A DNA stretch of 61,189 nt, from the NCBI GenBank assembly GCA_028284325.1, contig JANQRX010000007.1, positions 1 through 61,189 of the forward strand. The letters run 5' to 3'. The position numbers and the translations under genes are program-made. Of this stretch, positions 1 through 9,507 are shown piece after piece. Origin of the DNA: Bauldia sp. Lineage in GTDB: Bacteria; Pseudomonadota; Alphaproteobacteria; Rhizobiales; Kaistiaceae. Under the pieces are notes generated by a model. It ran no database searches and was not told where the DNA came from. It saw nothing but the letters and a program-made list of their open reading frames with translations. Position 1 is the first letter of the stretch. Each line of letters starts with the position of its first letter.

Positions 1-46
1 TCGGCTCGACCGTATCCCGATACGGCCTTCGCCGAAGCCCTTGACC

Positions 47-79
47 TTGAACCAAACCTTCTCCGGCAGAATGGTTCAA
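47..79 (-). terminator. possible hairpin terminator downstream of the Rap1a-like gene
   Basis: A perfect 8-bp inverted repeat, TTGAACCA (47-54) and TGGTTCAA (72-79), has a 17-nt loop and lies just past the stop of the minus-strand gene ending at 97. No T-run follows, so intrinsic termination is only a guess. A second perfect palindrome, CCGTATC-CC-GATACGG, lies at 10-25. Confidence 0.25.
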
Positions 80-96
80 TCCCACCACAGAACGCT

Positions 97-423
97 CTAG
101 CAGGGATAGTTGGCGACCAGATAGGCGTAGACCAGCGTCGCGGCCGACCGGTCGAGCAGCGACGGCTCGGACCGCAAGGCGGCGACAACATCCTCGGCGA
201 TGCGGGTGCGGCTGGTGCCGGGCGGCGGGCAGGCATCGTCGGCCACGTTGTCGAGGCCGTCGAAGGCGCCCTGGATATAGCCGTGACAGAAGCCGATCCA
301 CGAGGCTTCGGTTCGCGTACAGGCGTCCAGGAACTCGGCACCGGTCATGGCGGCATCGGATGCGGCGTTGGCGCCGTTGGTCACGGCGAGCGACACGGCG
401 AGGATCGCGAGGGCTTGGCGCAT
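97..423 (-). CDS. small secreted protein, Rap1a/Tai immunity-like family
   Basis: This encodes a protein of about 108 residues with a clear signal peptide (MRQALAILAVSLAV, cleavage after the ANA region). The mature part is short and has paired cysteines (DACTR, GFCHGY, DDACPPP, ANYPC). The GFCHGYIQG motif and the C-terminal YLVANYPC resemble the Rap1a/Tai family, known from type VI secretion immunity but common as stand-alone periplasmic proteins of unknown role. The start at 423 is preferred because it has a GGGAGA ribosome site and begins the signal peptide; an in-frame ATG at 492 would add 23 unlikely residues. No T6SS effector is adjacent, so an immunity role is not supported by context. 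Confidence 0.6.
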   Translation of the reverse strand: MRQALAILAVSLAVTNGANAASDAAMTGAEFLDACTRTEASWIGFCHGYIQGAFDGLDNVADDACPPPGTSRTRIAEDVVAALRSEPSLLDRSAATLVYAYLVANYPC

Positions 424-550
424 GACGGTCTCCCCTGGTGCGCGCGATCCTACGCTATCGCACATGCGACGCAGCACGACATGATGCGTCACAGATACGT
501 GATCCGGTCGCCGTATAGGGGTGCCGCGCCGGCGGCGATGGATGCGCCGG

Positions 551-1636
<1,086 letters not shown>

Positions 1637-1663
1637 GAAGCGCTTCCTCCAGTGGTCCGCGGC

Positions 1664-1677
1664 TCGCCTGCAGGCGA
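1664..1677. promoter_or_regulatory. perfect 14-bp palindrome upstream of malK-like gene
   Basis: TCGCCTGCAGGCGA is a perfect palindrome 27 bp upstream of the ATPase start in the araC-ATPase gap. It has operator-like symmetry, but its regulator is unknown. Confidence 0.35.
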
Positions 1678-1742
1678 ACTCTCTCGATTTGGACCGAACG
1701 CTATGCCGAACGCGCGGGCGATTCTACCGATTTGTTGCCAAA

Positions 1743-1756
1743 GCTTTCCGGAAAGC
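1743..1756. promoter_or_regulatory. perfect 14-bp palindrome GCTTTCCGGAAAGC
   Basis: This is a second perfect palindrome in the gap between araC (stop at 1779) and the ATPase gene. It could be an operator for the ATPase gene or part of a weak hairpin after araC. No T-run follows. Confidence 0.35.
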
Positions 1757-1778
1757 CCCACTCGGCATATGACGCCGA

Positions 1779-2699
1779 TCAGCGTGCGTCGCGGCGGAAT
1801 TCCGCCGGAGTCGTGCCGACATGCATCTGAAATGCTTCATAAAACGAGGACAGCGAGCCGAAGCCGCTGTCCATCGCAATGCTCAGGATCTTGTCGTCGG
1901 AGGTGGCGAGCAGCATCTGCGCGTGCGAGAGCCGTGTCCGCGTGACGAAGTACTTGATGGGCACGCCGACGACGCGGCGAAAGACCGACATGGCGTAGTT
2001 GGGCGAGACGCCGACGTGTTCGGCGATGTCGGTGACGCTGATCGGCCGATAGAAATGCGCGGCGATGAACTGCAGCATGTCGCTCACCTGCCGGACCGAC
2101 TTGAAACCCTCGATCTGCACCGGCTGATCGCTGATGTAACCGAGGACGGCGCGGGGCTCCAGCGCCATGCGCCGGATGCGCGTCTCGATTTCGGTGAGAA
2201 TCAGGCGTTGCCAGGCCGGGTCCTGCCTGGCGCGGTCGTCGACCCAGCGGGTGAACAGGGCTTCGTCGATCGCGCAATCCTCGGCGCAACACAACACTTC
2301 GCCGGTCACCAGCTTGTCGATGAAGCCGGCCGGCAGGCCCCACTGGAGCACGCGCGGGAACGCCACATAGAGGTTCACGATATGTCCGTCGCCGACGACG
2401 TTGGTGACGCTGTGGGGAATGGCGCCCCAGAAGACCGTCATACGCCGTTCCGGCACACGCACCGGCGTCCCGGAAAACGAGTACTCCATCGTGCAGCCGA
2501 TCAGGTAGTTCACCTCGATCGATGCGTGGTTGTGGTAGGCGAAGTCGAAAACCTCGGGTCGGTGCGACTCGATAATGAAGTCGTGCTCGCCCGGCACCAG
2601 ACCGTGGTCGGCGTAATCTGGATAGGCCGGAGCTCGTCGCGCGACGGACAATCGAGAATTCCCGTTCTGATACAGGAACGTACATCCTACACCCGACAC
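1779..2699 (-). CDS. AraC/MelR-type transcriptional regulator
   Basis: This 306-residue regulator has an N-terminal cupin-like sugar-sensing half (about 35-190, with FDFAYHNHASIEVNYL) and a C-terminal double helix-turn-helix AraC domain (about 205-305). The domain ends in the family pattern IAMDSGFGSLSSFYEAFQMHVGTTP. The overall layout resembles MelR, the activator of melibiose genes, and the divergent operon contains a GH4 alpha-galactosidase-type enzyme, so control of that operon is the natural inference. The assumed start is GTG at 2699; a TTG further in is possible. It is divergent from the solute-binding protein gene across 239 bp and probably co-directional with the ATPase gene. Confidence 0.88.
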   Translation of the reverse strand: MSGVGCTFLYQNGNSRLSVARRAPAYPDYADHGLVPGEHDFIIESHRPEVFDFAYHNHASIEVNYLIGCTMEYSFSGTPVRVPERRMTVFWGAIPHSVTNVVGDGHIVNLYVAFPRVLQWGLPAGFIDKLVTGEVLCCAEDCAIDEALFTRWVDDRARQDPAWQRLILTEIETRIRRMALEPRAVLGYISDQPVQIEGFKSVRQVSDMLQFIAAHFYRPISVTDIAEHVGVSPNYAMSVFRRVVGVPIKYFVTRTRLSHAQMLLATSDDKILSIAMDSGFGSLSSFYEAFQMHVGTTPAEFRRDAR

Positions 2700-2938
2700 G
2701 AACCGGTGTCGAAACCGGCGTTTGCCGTGTTGCGCTGCGCCGGGGGGATTCCGGAAGTCAATCGCGGTTTCTCGGAAGACAAACTGCGCGGGGCGCGCTT
2801 TCCTCGGGTCCTAGTTGGGCGAGTTCTGCCGGCGCGTCTCGGCGGGCCGCGGAGGGGGCACGGCATCCATGACCAGTGACGGCGTGCTACAGTGCGCGCC
2901 GGCTCCAACCCAACAAGAAGCCAAATCGGAGGAAGCGA
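2700..2938. promoter_or_regulatory. divergent control region between araC and the ABC operon
   Basis: This 239-bp intergenic region must hold the promoters of araC (minus) and of the ABC/GH4 operon (plus). Visible structure is limited to a CCGGT (2703-2707) / ACCGG (2714-2718) inverted repeat and a GGAGG ribosome site just before 2939. I could not identify convincing -35/-10 elements. Confidence 0.4.
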
Positions 2939-4168
2939 ATGAAAAGCGTAGGTAGGACTCTCGCACTGGTTGCTGCGACATCCCTTGCCCTTGGCGGGGT
3001 CGCGGCCGCGAACGAACTCATCATCAACGCCAATACGTCGGGTCCGGCGCCCAAGGAAGCCTTCACGCGGGTCGTCGAGGAATTCCGGGCCGCGAACCCC
3101 GATATGGACGTGCAGTTCAACATCACCGACCACGAGGCCTACAAGACGGCGATCCGTGGCTGGCTGACCGCCGCGGCGCCGGACGTCGTGTTCTGGTTCG
3201 CCGGCAAGCGCATGGCGACCTTTGTCGACCGTGGCCTGATCGAGGACGTCTCCGACGTCTGGATGGACAACAACATGGCGGAGAACTTCGCCTCGACGAA
3301 AGCCTCTCTGACCATCGACGACAAGCAGTGGGGCGTGCCCTACGCCTACTATCAGTGGGGCGTGTACTACCGTAAGGACATCTTCGAGGCCAACGGCGTG
3401 GCCGTGCCCGAGACGTTCGACCAACTCGTCGACGCCTGCGGGACGCTGCGTGGCGCCGGCGTTGCGCCGGTCACCATCGGCACCAAGTTCCTGTGGACCG
3501 CGGCCGGCTGGTTCGACTACCTGAACCTGCGCACCAACGGTCTTGAATTCCACATCGACCTGATGCTCGGCAACGTGCCGTACACCGACGACCGGGTGCG
3601 CGACACCTTCGCCAATTGGCGGCGCCTGATCGACGCCGACTGCTTCATCGACAACCACACCTCGTATTCGTGGCAGGAAGCGCAGCCGTTCCTCTACAAC
3701 GGCGAAGCGGCGATGTACCTGATCGGTAACTTCATCACGCCGAACTTCCCCGAGGACGTCGAGCCGAACATGGGCTTCTTCCAGTTCCCCGTGATCGACG
3801 CCGCCGTGCCGATTGCCGAGGACGCGCCGACGGATACGATCCACATCCCGGCGCGGGCCAAGAACAAAGAGAACGCCCGGAAGTTCCTTGCGTTCGTGGC
3901 ACAGCGGGATCAGCAGCAGGCCATCAACGAAATCCTGTTGAACCTGCCGCCGCATCGTGAGGCCAAGCCGAAGGACGACAAGTACCTGAACCAGGGCGCG
4001 GCGATGCTGGCCGCGGCCGCCGGAACGGCGCAGTTCTATGACCGCGACACCGATCCGGAGATGGCCAAGATCGGTATGGAAGGCTTCCAGGAGTTCATGG
4101 TGAAGCCGGACAACCTCGACGCCATCCTCGAGCGGTTGGAGAAAGCGCGCCAGCGCGTCTTCAACTAG
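2939..4168 (+). CDS. carbohydrate ABC transporter extracellular solute-binding protein (family 1)
   Basis: This is a periplasmic sugar-binding protein of 409 residues with a Sec signal peptide (MKSVGRTLALVAATSLALGGVAAAN). Family features include the early core A-P-D-V-V-F-W pattern, VPYAYYQWGVYYRKDIFEANGV, and the late AKNKENARKFLAFVAQ. The start at 2939 is chosen over an upstream ATG at 2876 because it begins the signal peptide and has a good GGAGG site. It is followed by two permease genes, separated by a GC-rich stem-loop. The ligand is not readable from sequence; the neighbouring GH4 enzyme suggests an alpha-galactoside or similar oligosaccharide. Confidence 0.92.
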   Translation: MKSVGRTLALVAATSLALGGVAAANELIINANTSGPAPKEAFTRVVEEFRAANPDMDVQFNITDHEAYKTAIRGWLTAAAPDVVFWFAGKRMATFVDRGLIEDVSDVWMDNNMAENFASTKASLTIDDKQWGVPYAYYQWGVYYRKDIFEANGVAVPETFDQLVDACGTLRGAGVAPVTIGTKFLWTAAGWFDYLNLRTNGLEFHIDLMLGNVPYTDDRVRDTFANWRRLIDADCFIDNHTSYSWQEAQPFLYNGEAAMYLIGNFITPNFPEDVEPNMGFFQFPVIDAAVPIAEDAPTDTIHIPARAKNKENARKFLAFVAQRDQQQAINEILLNLPPHREAKPKDDKYLNQGAAMLAAAAGTAQFYDRDTDPEMAKIGMEGFQEFMVKPDNLDAILERLEKARQRVFN

Positions 4169-4190
4169 ACTTATCGTCGACAATCAGCGT

Positions 4191-4214
4191 CCCGCGCGGC
4201 CTCGGTCGCGCGGG
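4191..4214 (+). other. intercistronic stem-loop between binding protein and permease
   Basis: CCCGCGCG (4191-4198) and CGCGCGGG (4207-4214) form a perfect 8-bp GC stem with an 8-nt loop. There is no T-run, so it fits an RNA-stabilising hairpin that raises binding-protein message over permease message, as known for malE-malF type operons. Confidence 0.5.
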
Positions 4215-4243
4215 GCGGTTCGTGGCCGATCGGGGAGGGGACC

Positions 4244-5158
4244 ATGGCGGTCGTTCAATCAGCTAGCACCTATGTGCCGGCGCGCAGCCGCTGGTCGCAG
4301 CAACGCATTGCACCCTGGGTTTTCGTGGCGCCCGGGCTCCTGTTCTTCACCGTCTACGTCATCTACCCGATCGGTCAGAGCTTCCTGATCGGCTTCTCCG
4401 ATTGGGACGGTTTCTCCGATCCGGTGCGCATCGGGCTCGGCAACTATGCCGAACTGTTCGACGACGACCGCTTCTGGACCGCGATCTGGAACAACGTGCT
4501 GTGGCTGGTGCTCTTCCTGCTGGCGCTGCCGATCGGGCTCGCCATCGCGCTGTTCCTCAACCAGAACGTCTTCGGCATCCGGCTGATCAAGTCCCTGTTC
4601 TTCTTCCCGTTCGTCATCTCGCAGGTGGTCGTCGGGCTGGTCTTCGCCTGGTTCTACGATCCCAACAACGGTCTCCTGAACGAGGTGCTCGCCCTGTTCA
4701 GTCTGGGGCCGACGGCCATTCTCTCCGACGAGAACGCGGTCACCTACGGCATCATCGCCGCCGGGCTGTGGCCGCAGGTGGCGTACTGCATGATCCTCTA
4801 CCTCACCGGCCTCAATTCGGTGGACCCGGAGCAGATCGAGGCCGCCCGGCTTGACGGTGCCCGGGGGCTGAAGCTCCTCTGGTTCGTGGTGCTACCGCAA
4901 CTGCGTCCCGCCACCTTCATTGCATTGGTGGTGACGATGATCGGCGCGCTCAGGTCGTTCGACCTGGTGCAGGTCATGACCGACGGCGGGCCGTTCGGCC
5001 AGTCGCTGGTGCTCGGCCTGTTCATGTACCACTCGGCGTTGTTCGAGTACCGCATGGGCTACGGCGCGGCCATCGCGACGATGCTGTTCCTGATCATGTC
5101 GGTGTTCATCGCCTACTTCCTGTGGCGCATGGTGCGCACCGAGCGGGCGGCGAACTGA
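4244..5158 (+). CDS. sugar ABC transporter permease, MalF/UgpA type
   Basis: This inner-membrane permease has 304 residues with six predicted hydrophobic segments. The EAA loop that contacts the ATPase is visible at about residue 200 (EQIEAARLDGARG, then VLPQLRPA). The first segment begins near residue 25 (WVFVAPGLLFFTVYVIYPIG), typical of the MalF/UgpA/LacF side of carbohydrate importers. A GGGGAGGGG ribosome site precedes the ATG. Its stop overlaps the next gene's start (TGATG), so the two permeases are translationally coupled. Confidence 0.92.
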   Translation: MAVVQSASTYVPARSRWSQQRIAPWVFVAPGLLFFTVYVIYPIGQSFLIGFSDWDGFSDPVRIGLGNYAELFDDDRFWTAIWNNVLWLVLFLLALPIGLAIALFLNQNVFGIRLIKSLFFFPFVISQVVVGLVFAWFYDPNNGLLNEVLALFSLGPTAILSDENAVTYGIIAAGLWPQVAYCMILYLTGLNSVDPEQIEAARLDGARGLKLLWFVVLPQLRPATFIALVVTMIGALRSFDLVQVMTDGGPFGQSLVLGLFMYHSALFEYRMGYGAAIATMLFLIMSVFIAYFLWRMVRTERAAN

Positions 5159-6006
5159 TGTTTCCGCGTCCGATCCAGAAGGCGTCGCCGTTCGCCAACG
5201 TCTCGTACCGCATCGCCCTGCCGATCGCGCTGATCGTCTGGCTGCTGCCGATGGCCTCGGTGATGCTCACCTCGGTGCGTTCCATCGAGGACATCAACCG
5301 CGGCAATTACTGGGGATGGCCGTCGAGCTGGGAGTTCGCGAACTATCTCGTGATCTTCGACGCCACGCCCATGGCGCAGTTCTTCCTGAACTCGCTGATC
5401 ATCACGCTGCCCGCGGTGGTCGGTTCGGTCGCGCTGGCCTCGCTCGCCGGGTACGCCCTGGCAAAGTACAAGTTCCTCGGCAACATCTGGATCTTCGCGA
5501 TCTTCGTCGGCGGCAACTTCGTGCCGTTCCAGATCCTGATGATCCCGGTGCGCGACATGGCGCTGTGGACCGGCGTTTACGACACCCACATGGCGCTGAT
5601 CCTGTTCCACGTGGCGTTCCAGACCGGATTCTGCACGCTGTTCATGCGCAACTTCATCTCCGGCCTGCCGAACGCGCTGATCGAGTCGGCGCGGGTCGAG
5701 GGCGTCAGCGAGTACAAGATCTTCTGGTACATCGTGCTGCCGCTCGTGCGCCCGGCGCTCGCCGCGCTTGCCGTGCTGATCTTCACCTTCGTGTGGAACG
5801 ACTATTTCTGGTCGCTGATCCTGGTGCAGAGCGACAGCGTCAAGCCGATCACCGCCGGCATCAGTGCGCTGCGCGGCCAGTGGCTCGCGTCGTGGCAGTT
5901 GATCTCGGCCGGTGCAGTGCTCGCGGCCCTGCCGCCGGTGGCGATGTTCTTCCTGCTCCAGAAGCACTTCATCGCCGGTCTGACGCTGGGCGCGACGAAA
6001 GGCTGA
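5158..6006 (+). CDS. sugar ABC transporter permease, MalG/UgpE type
   Basis: This is the second permease of the heterodimer, 282 residues with six membrane segments and an EAA loop at about 175 (LIESARVEGVSEYKIFWYIVLPLVRPA). The ATG at 5158 overlaps the previous stop by one base. An in-frame upstream start at 5122 would lie inside the previous gene and is rejected. It shows the MalG/UgpE/LacG-type C-terminus ending in the QKHFIAGLTLGATKG pattern. With the preceding permease, the binding protein and the minus-strand ATPase it completes one importer. Confidence 0.93.
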   Translation: MFPRPIQKASPFANVSYRIALPIALIVWLLPMASVMLTSVRSIEDINRGNYWGWPSSWEFANYLVIFDATPMAQFFLNSLIITLPAVVGSVALASLAGYALAKYKFLGNIWIFAIFVGGNFVPFQILMIPVRDMALWTGVYDTHMALILFHVAFQTGFCTLFMRNFISGLPNALIESARVEGVSEYKIFWYIVLPLVRPALAALAVLIFTFVWNDYFWSLILVQSDSVKPITAGISALRGQWLASWQLISAGAVLAALPPVAMFFLLQKHFIAGLTLGATKG

Positions 6007-6015
6007 GCCCACCCC

Positions 6016-7359
6016 ATGGCCGTGCGGATTGCCTTTATCGGGGCCGGCTCGACCGTCTTCATGCGCTCGATCGTCGGCGACGTATTGCGCCGGCCGGCGC
6101 TGGCCGACGCCCATATCGCGCTCATGGACATCGATCGCGAGCGGCTCGCCGCATCGGAGGTGGTCGCGAAGGGGCTGGTCCAGGCCATGGGGGCGGGCGC
6201 CAGCGTCTCAGCCACCACGGACCGGCGCGCGGCGCTCGAGGGTGCCGACTTCGTGGTCGTCGCCTTCCAGATCGGCGGCTACGAGCCGGCGACCGTGGTC
6301 GATTTCGAGGTCCCCAAGGCGTTCGGGCTGCGCCAGACGATCGCCGACACGCTCGGCGTCGGCGGCATCATGCGGGGCCTGCGCAGCGTGCCCCACCTGT
6401 GGGACGTGTGCGCCGACATGACGGAGCTGTGTCCCGACGCCGTCCTGCTGCAATACGTCAATCCGATGGCGATCAACACCTGGGCGATCACCGCGCGCTA
6501 CCCCGACATCCGTCAGGTGGGCCTGTGCCATTCGGTGCCCTACACGGTGGCCGAGATCGCGCACGACCTCGACCTGCCGGTCGACCGGATCCGGTATCGG
6601 GTCGGCGGCATCAACCACATGGCGTTCTTCCTCGAGCTGGCCGAGGCGATGCCGGACGGCAGCCGCCGCGACCTCTACCCTGATCTGAGAGCCGGCTACG
6701 AGGCCGGGCGTCTGCCGAAGGAGAACCACCACCACCCGCGCTGTCCGAACAAGGTCCGCTACGAGGTAATGATGCATCTCGGGGCGTTCGTCACCGAAAG
6801 CTCGGAGCATTTTGCCGAGTACGTGCCGTGGTTCATCAAGGGCGACCGGCCGGACCTGATCGAGCAATTCGGCATCCCCCTCGACGAGTACCCGCAGCGC
6901 TGCATCGACCAGAAATCGGTGTGGGCCGAACGGATCGAAAGGCTCAAGGCCGGTGATGACGAGGGATCCGATGAATCGGTGGAGTACGCCGCCGACATCA
7001 TGAACGCCATCGTGACGGGCGAAGCGACCGCGATCTACGGCAGCGTCCCCAATTCAGGTCTCATCCCGCAACTGCCGCAGGGCTGCGCCGTCGAGGTCCC
7101 GTGTCTTGTCGACAGCCAGGGTATCCAGCCGACGCAGGTGCGGGATTTGCCGCCGCAACTGACCGCGCTGATGCGCACGAACATCAACGTTCAGGAGCTG
7201 ACCGTCGCGGCGCTTATGGAAGAAAGCCGCGAGCACGTGTATCACGCGGCCATGCTTGATCCGCATGCCGCGGCCGAGTTGGATCTCAGGCAAATCCGTG
7301 ACCTGATCGACCAGATGATCACCGCCCACGGCGACCTGATGCCGGCGTGGCTGCGGTAG
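6016..7359 (+). CDS. glycoside hydrolase family 4, alpha-galactosidase (MelA) type
   Basis: This is an NAD- and divalent-metal-dependent glycosidase of 447 residues, the normal GH4 length. Seen: N-terminal Rossmann motif FIGAGSTVF (about 7-15), the metal-binding CHSV (C171-H172), and GGINHMAFFL with H201. CHSV is, from memory, the signature of the alpha-galactosidase subgroup rather than of phospho-glucosidases. GH4 enzymes act by oxidising C3 of the sugar and eliminating the aglycone. The gene starts 9 bp after the permease stop, so imported sugar is likely hydrolysed in the cytoplasm. Specificity for galactosides versus other alpha-glycosides remains open. Confidence 0.88.
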   Translation: MAVRIAFIGAGSTVFMRSIVGDVLRRPALADAHIALMDIDRERLAASEVVAKGLVQAMGAGASVSATTDRRAALEGADFVVVAFQIGGYEPATVVDFEVPKAFGLRQTIADTLGVGGIMRGLRSVPHLWDVCADMTELCPDAVLLQYVNPMAINTWAITARYPDIRQVGLCHSVPYTVAEIAHDLDLPVDRIRYRVGGINHMAFFLELAEAMPDGSRRDLYPDLRAGYEAGRLPKENHHHPRCPNKVRYEVMMHLGAFVTESSEHFAEYVPWFIKGDRPDLIEQFGIPLDEYPQRCIDQKSVWAERIERLKAGDDEGSDESVEYAADIMNAIVTGEATAIYGSVPNSGLIPQLPQGCAVEVPCLVDSQGIQPTQVRDLPPQLTALMRTNINVQELTVAALMEESREHVYHAAMLDPHAAAELDLRQIRDLIDQMITAHGDLMPAWLR

Positions 7360-7381
7360 CACCACCAGAACCGGGGACGAC

Positions 7382-9400
7382 ATGGCAGAGACGCGTTGGG
7401 GAATCATCGGGCCCGGGGCTATCGCCCACAATTTCGCCGATGGGCTGAAGGAGGCGCCGTCGGGACGGCTGGTCGCCATCGCCAGCCGCAGTGACGAACG
7501 CCGCGCCAGCTTCGGCGACGCCTACGGGATCGCCGCCGACAAGCGCTACGCGACTTACGAGGATCTGGCGGCCGATCCCGAGATCGACGCCGTCTACATC
7601 GCCACGCCGCATCCCTTCCACGCCGAACTGGCGATTATGGCGATGCGTGCCGGCAAGGCGGTGCTGGTCGAGAAGCCGGCCGGCCTCAGCGCCGGGCAGG
7701 TGACCGCGATGACCGAGGTCGCCCGGCAGACGGGCGTCTTCTTCATGGAAGCGTTCATGTATCGGTGCCATCCGCAGATTGCGCGGCTGGTGGAGATCAT
7801 CCGCGCCGGCGAGATCGGCGAGGTTCGCCACATCCGCTCGGCGTTCGGCTTCGCGGCTTCCTTCGATCCCTCGTCGCGGCTCTTTGACCGCGGGCTGGCC
7901 GGCGGCGGCATCCTCGATGTCGGCGGCTACCCGGTTTCGCTGGCGCGGCTGGTGGCCGGGGTGGCGATCGGGCAGCGCTTCGACGATCCGGTCCAGATGA
8001 AGGCGATCGGCCGCATCGGCACCTCCGGTGTCGACGAGAAGGCCGAGGCGCTGCTGGCGTTCGAAAGCGGGATCACCGCGAGCTGCGCGGTTGCGGTGCG
8101 CGAGGCGCTCGACAATTCCGCGACCGTGACCGGCTCGAAGGGCTCGGTGCACCTGCCCGATCCGTGGGTGCCGGGCCGCAATGCCGGCCCCTCTGACGCG
8201 CAGTTGATCGTCACTGTCGACGGCACGGAACGGACGGAGGACATCCGCCGGCCGGAGCACCTGTTTGCATTCGAGGCCGAGATGGCAAGCCGCGCGATTG
8301 CCGCCGGCGAGGTCGAGGGCGAAGCGCCGGCGCCGGACTGGGGCGACAGCATCGGCAACGCTGCAACGCTTGATCGCTGGCGTCGCGAGATCGGGTTCGT
8401 CTTCGGGCCCGACGATCAGGCCGCCGGCCGGAAGCTGAGCCAGGTCCTGCCCGCTGGGCTGCCGCAGGTGCCGCGGCGCGAGGTCAAGGGCGTCGCCCTG
8501 CCGATGTCGACCCTCATCATGGGGTGCGACAACCGCGACGAGTTCGTCGACGGTGCCGTTGTGTGGGACGCATGGATGGAGGCGGGCGGCAACGCCTTCG
8601 ACACGGCCTTCGTCTATGGCGCCGGCCGGCACGAAAAGGTGCTCGGCGAATGGATCGCGGCTCGGGGCGTTGCCGACGAGGTCGTCGTCACCGCCAAGGG
8701 GGGCCACACGCCCTACTGCGTGCCGGGCGCGCTGGGGGCCGAGCTCGACAGGTCGCTGGAGCGGCTGGGGCTCGACCGGGCGCCGATCTACATCATGCAC
8801 CGCGACAACGCCGAGGTGCCCGTAGGCGAGTTCGTCGACGCCCTCAACCGGCTGCGCGAGGCCGGCAAGATCGGCATCTTCGGCGGCTCCAACTGGTCGC
8901 CGGCGCGGTTTGCCGAGGCCAATGCCTACGCGGCGGCAGAGGGCCTGGAGCCCATGCGCATCCTCAACAACAACCTGTCGCTGGCGGTGATGGAGCGGCC
9001 GGTCTGGCCCGGCTGCGTGACCTCCAACTCGACTGAGACGCTCGGCTTCCTGCGCGACAACGACGTCATGCATCTGTCGTGGTCGTCCGCAGCGCGGGGC
9101 TATTTCCTGCCGGCGGACCTGCGCGACCGGCTGCCGACGGAAACCGGACCGGAAGCCTGCTTCGGCAGCGACGCCAACGCCGAGCGCCGTCGCCGGGCGG
9201 AGACGATTGCCGTCGAGCGTGGCGTGTCGGCCCACAACGTGGCCACCGCCTGGGTCCTCGGCCAGTCGTTCCCGTCGTTCGCGCTGATCGGCCCACGGTC
9301 GCCCGGCGAAATCGCCTCGACCCTGCCGGTCTTCGACATCGAGCTGGCGCCGTCGGAGATCGCCTGGCTCAACCTCGAGGCGGACACGCGCGCGGGGTAG
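7382..9400 (+). CDS. fused Gfo/Idh/MocA oxidoreductase and aldo/keto reductase
   Basis: This single 672-residue reading frame joins two enzymes. Residues about 1-340 form a Gfo/Idh/MocA dehydrogenase: nucleotide-binding GIIGPGAIA (about 7-15), EKPAG (97-101) with the catalytic lysine, and the family's HFHAELA-like region. Residues about 365-672 form an aldo/keto reductase with its tetrad in place: Asp and Tyr in FDTAFVYGAG (about 401/406), Lys in VTAKGG (about 438) and His in IMHRDN (about 472). The gene starts 22 bp after the GH4 gene and is the last of the operon. The fusion suggests sequential redox of a sugar, possibly by cofactor recycling; the substrate is unknown. Confidence 0.85.
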   Translation: MAETRWGIIGPGAIAHNFADGLKEAPSGRLVAIASRSDERRASFGDAYGIAADKRYATYEDLAADPEIDAVYIATPHPFHAELAIMAMRAGKAVLVEKPAGLSAGQVTAMTEVARQTGVFFMEAFMYRCHPQIARLVEIIRAGEIGEVRHIRSAFGFAASFDPSSRLFDRGLAGGGILDVGGYPVSLARLVAGVAIGQRFDDPVQMKAIGRIGTSGVDEKAEALLAFESGITASCAVAVREALDNSATVTGSKGSVHLPDPWVPGRNAGPSDAQLIVTVDGTERTEDIRRPEHLFAFEAEMASRAIAAGEVEGEAPAPDWGDSIGNAATLDRWRREIGFVFGPDDQAAGRKLSQVLPAGLPQVPRREVKGVALPMSTLIMGCDNRDEFVDGAVVWDAWMEAGGNAFDTAFVYGAGRHEKVLGEWIAARGVADEVVVTAKGGHTPYCVPGALGAELDRSLERLGLDRAPIYIMHRDNAEVPVGEFVDALNRLREAGKIGIFGGSNWSPARFAEANAYAAAEGLEPMRILNNNLSLAVMERPVWPGCVTSNSTETLGFLRDNDVMHLSWSSAARGYFLPADLRDRLPTETGPEACFGSDANAERRRRAETIAVERGVSAHNVATAWVLGQSFPSFALIGPRSPGEIASTLPVFDIELAPSEIAWLNLEADTRAG

Positions 9401-9429
9401 GTGCGGGCGGCGCGGGGCCTTCACTCGTC

Positions 9430-9455
9430 GGCGCTGTCATGCAGAAGACTGCGCC
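9430..9455. promoter_or_regulatory. copy A of the CTGTC-N8-GACAG operator, upstream of tauE-like gene
   Basis: GGCGCTGTC (9430-9438) faces GACTGCGCC (9447-9455) across 8 bp, with one mismatch. The core TGTCA-N6-AGACT has the 16-bp spacing of CRP/FNR-family sites (TGTGA-N6-TCACA). It closely matches copy B at 11232-11257. Where the arms differ, the change at the third base pair is compensated on both sides (C-G here, T-A in copy B). It is inferred to be a target of the Crp/Fnr protein encoded at 10470. Confidence 0.6.
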
Positions 9456-9476
9456 CTGATCCGGGGCTCCCTTAGC

Positions 9477-9504
9477 GTTCTTTCCACTGTTTCGCTGGAA
9501 GGAC
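9477..9504 (+). promoter_or_regulatory. Shine-Dalgarno-sequestering hairpin, copy A
   Basis: GTTCTTTCC (9477-9485) can pair with GGAAGGAC (9497-9504), with one G-U pair and one bulged U. The 3' arm contains the Shine-Dalgarno sequence GGAAGGA for the ATG at 9508. The equivalent hairpin in copy B (11278-11305) is perfect. Confidence 0.45.
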
Positions 9505-9507
9505 GTT

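Noticed and set aside
7319-9424. 701-codon minus-strand frame opposite the fused oxidoreductase
   Set aside because: Arg/His/Asp-rich shadow with no family features.
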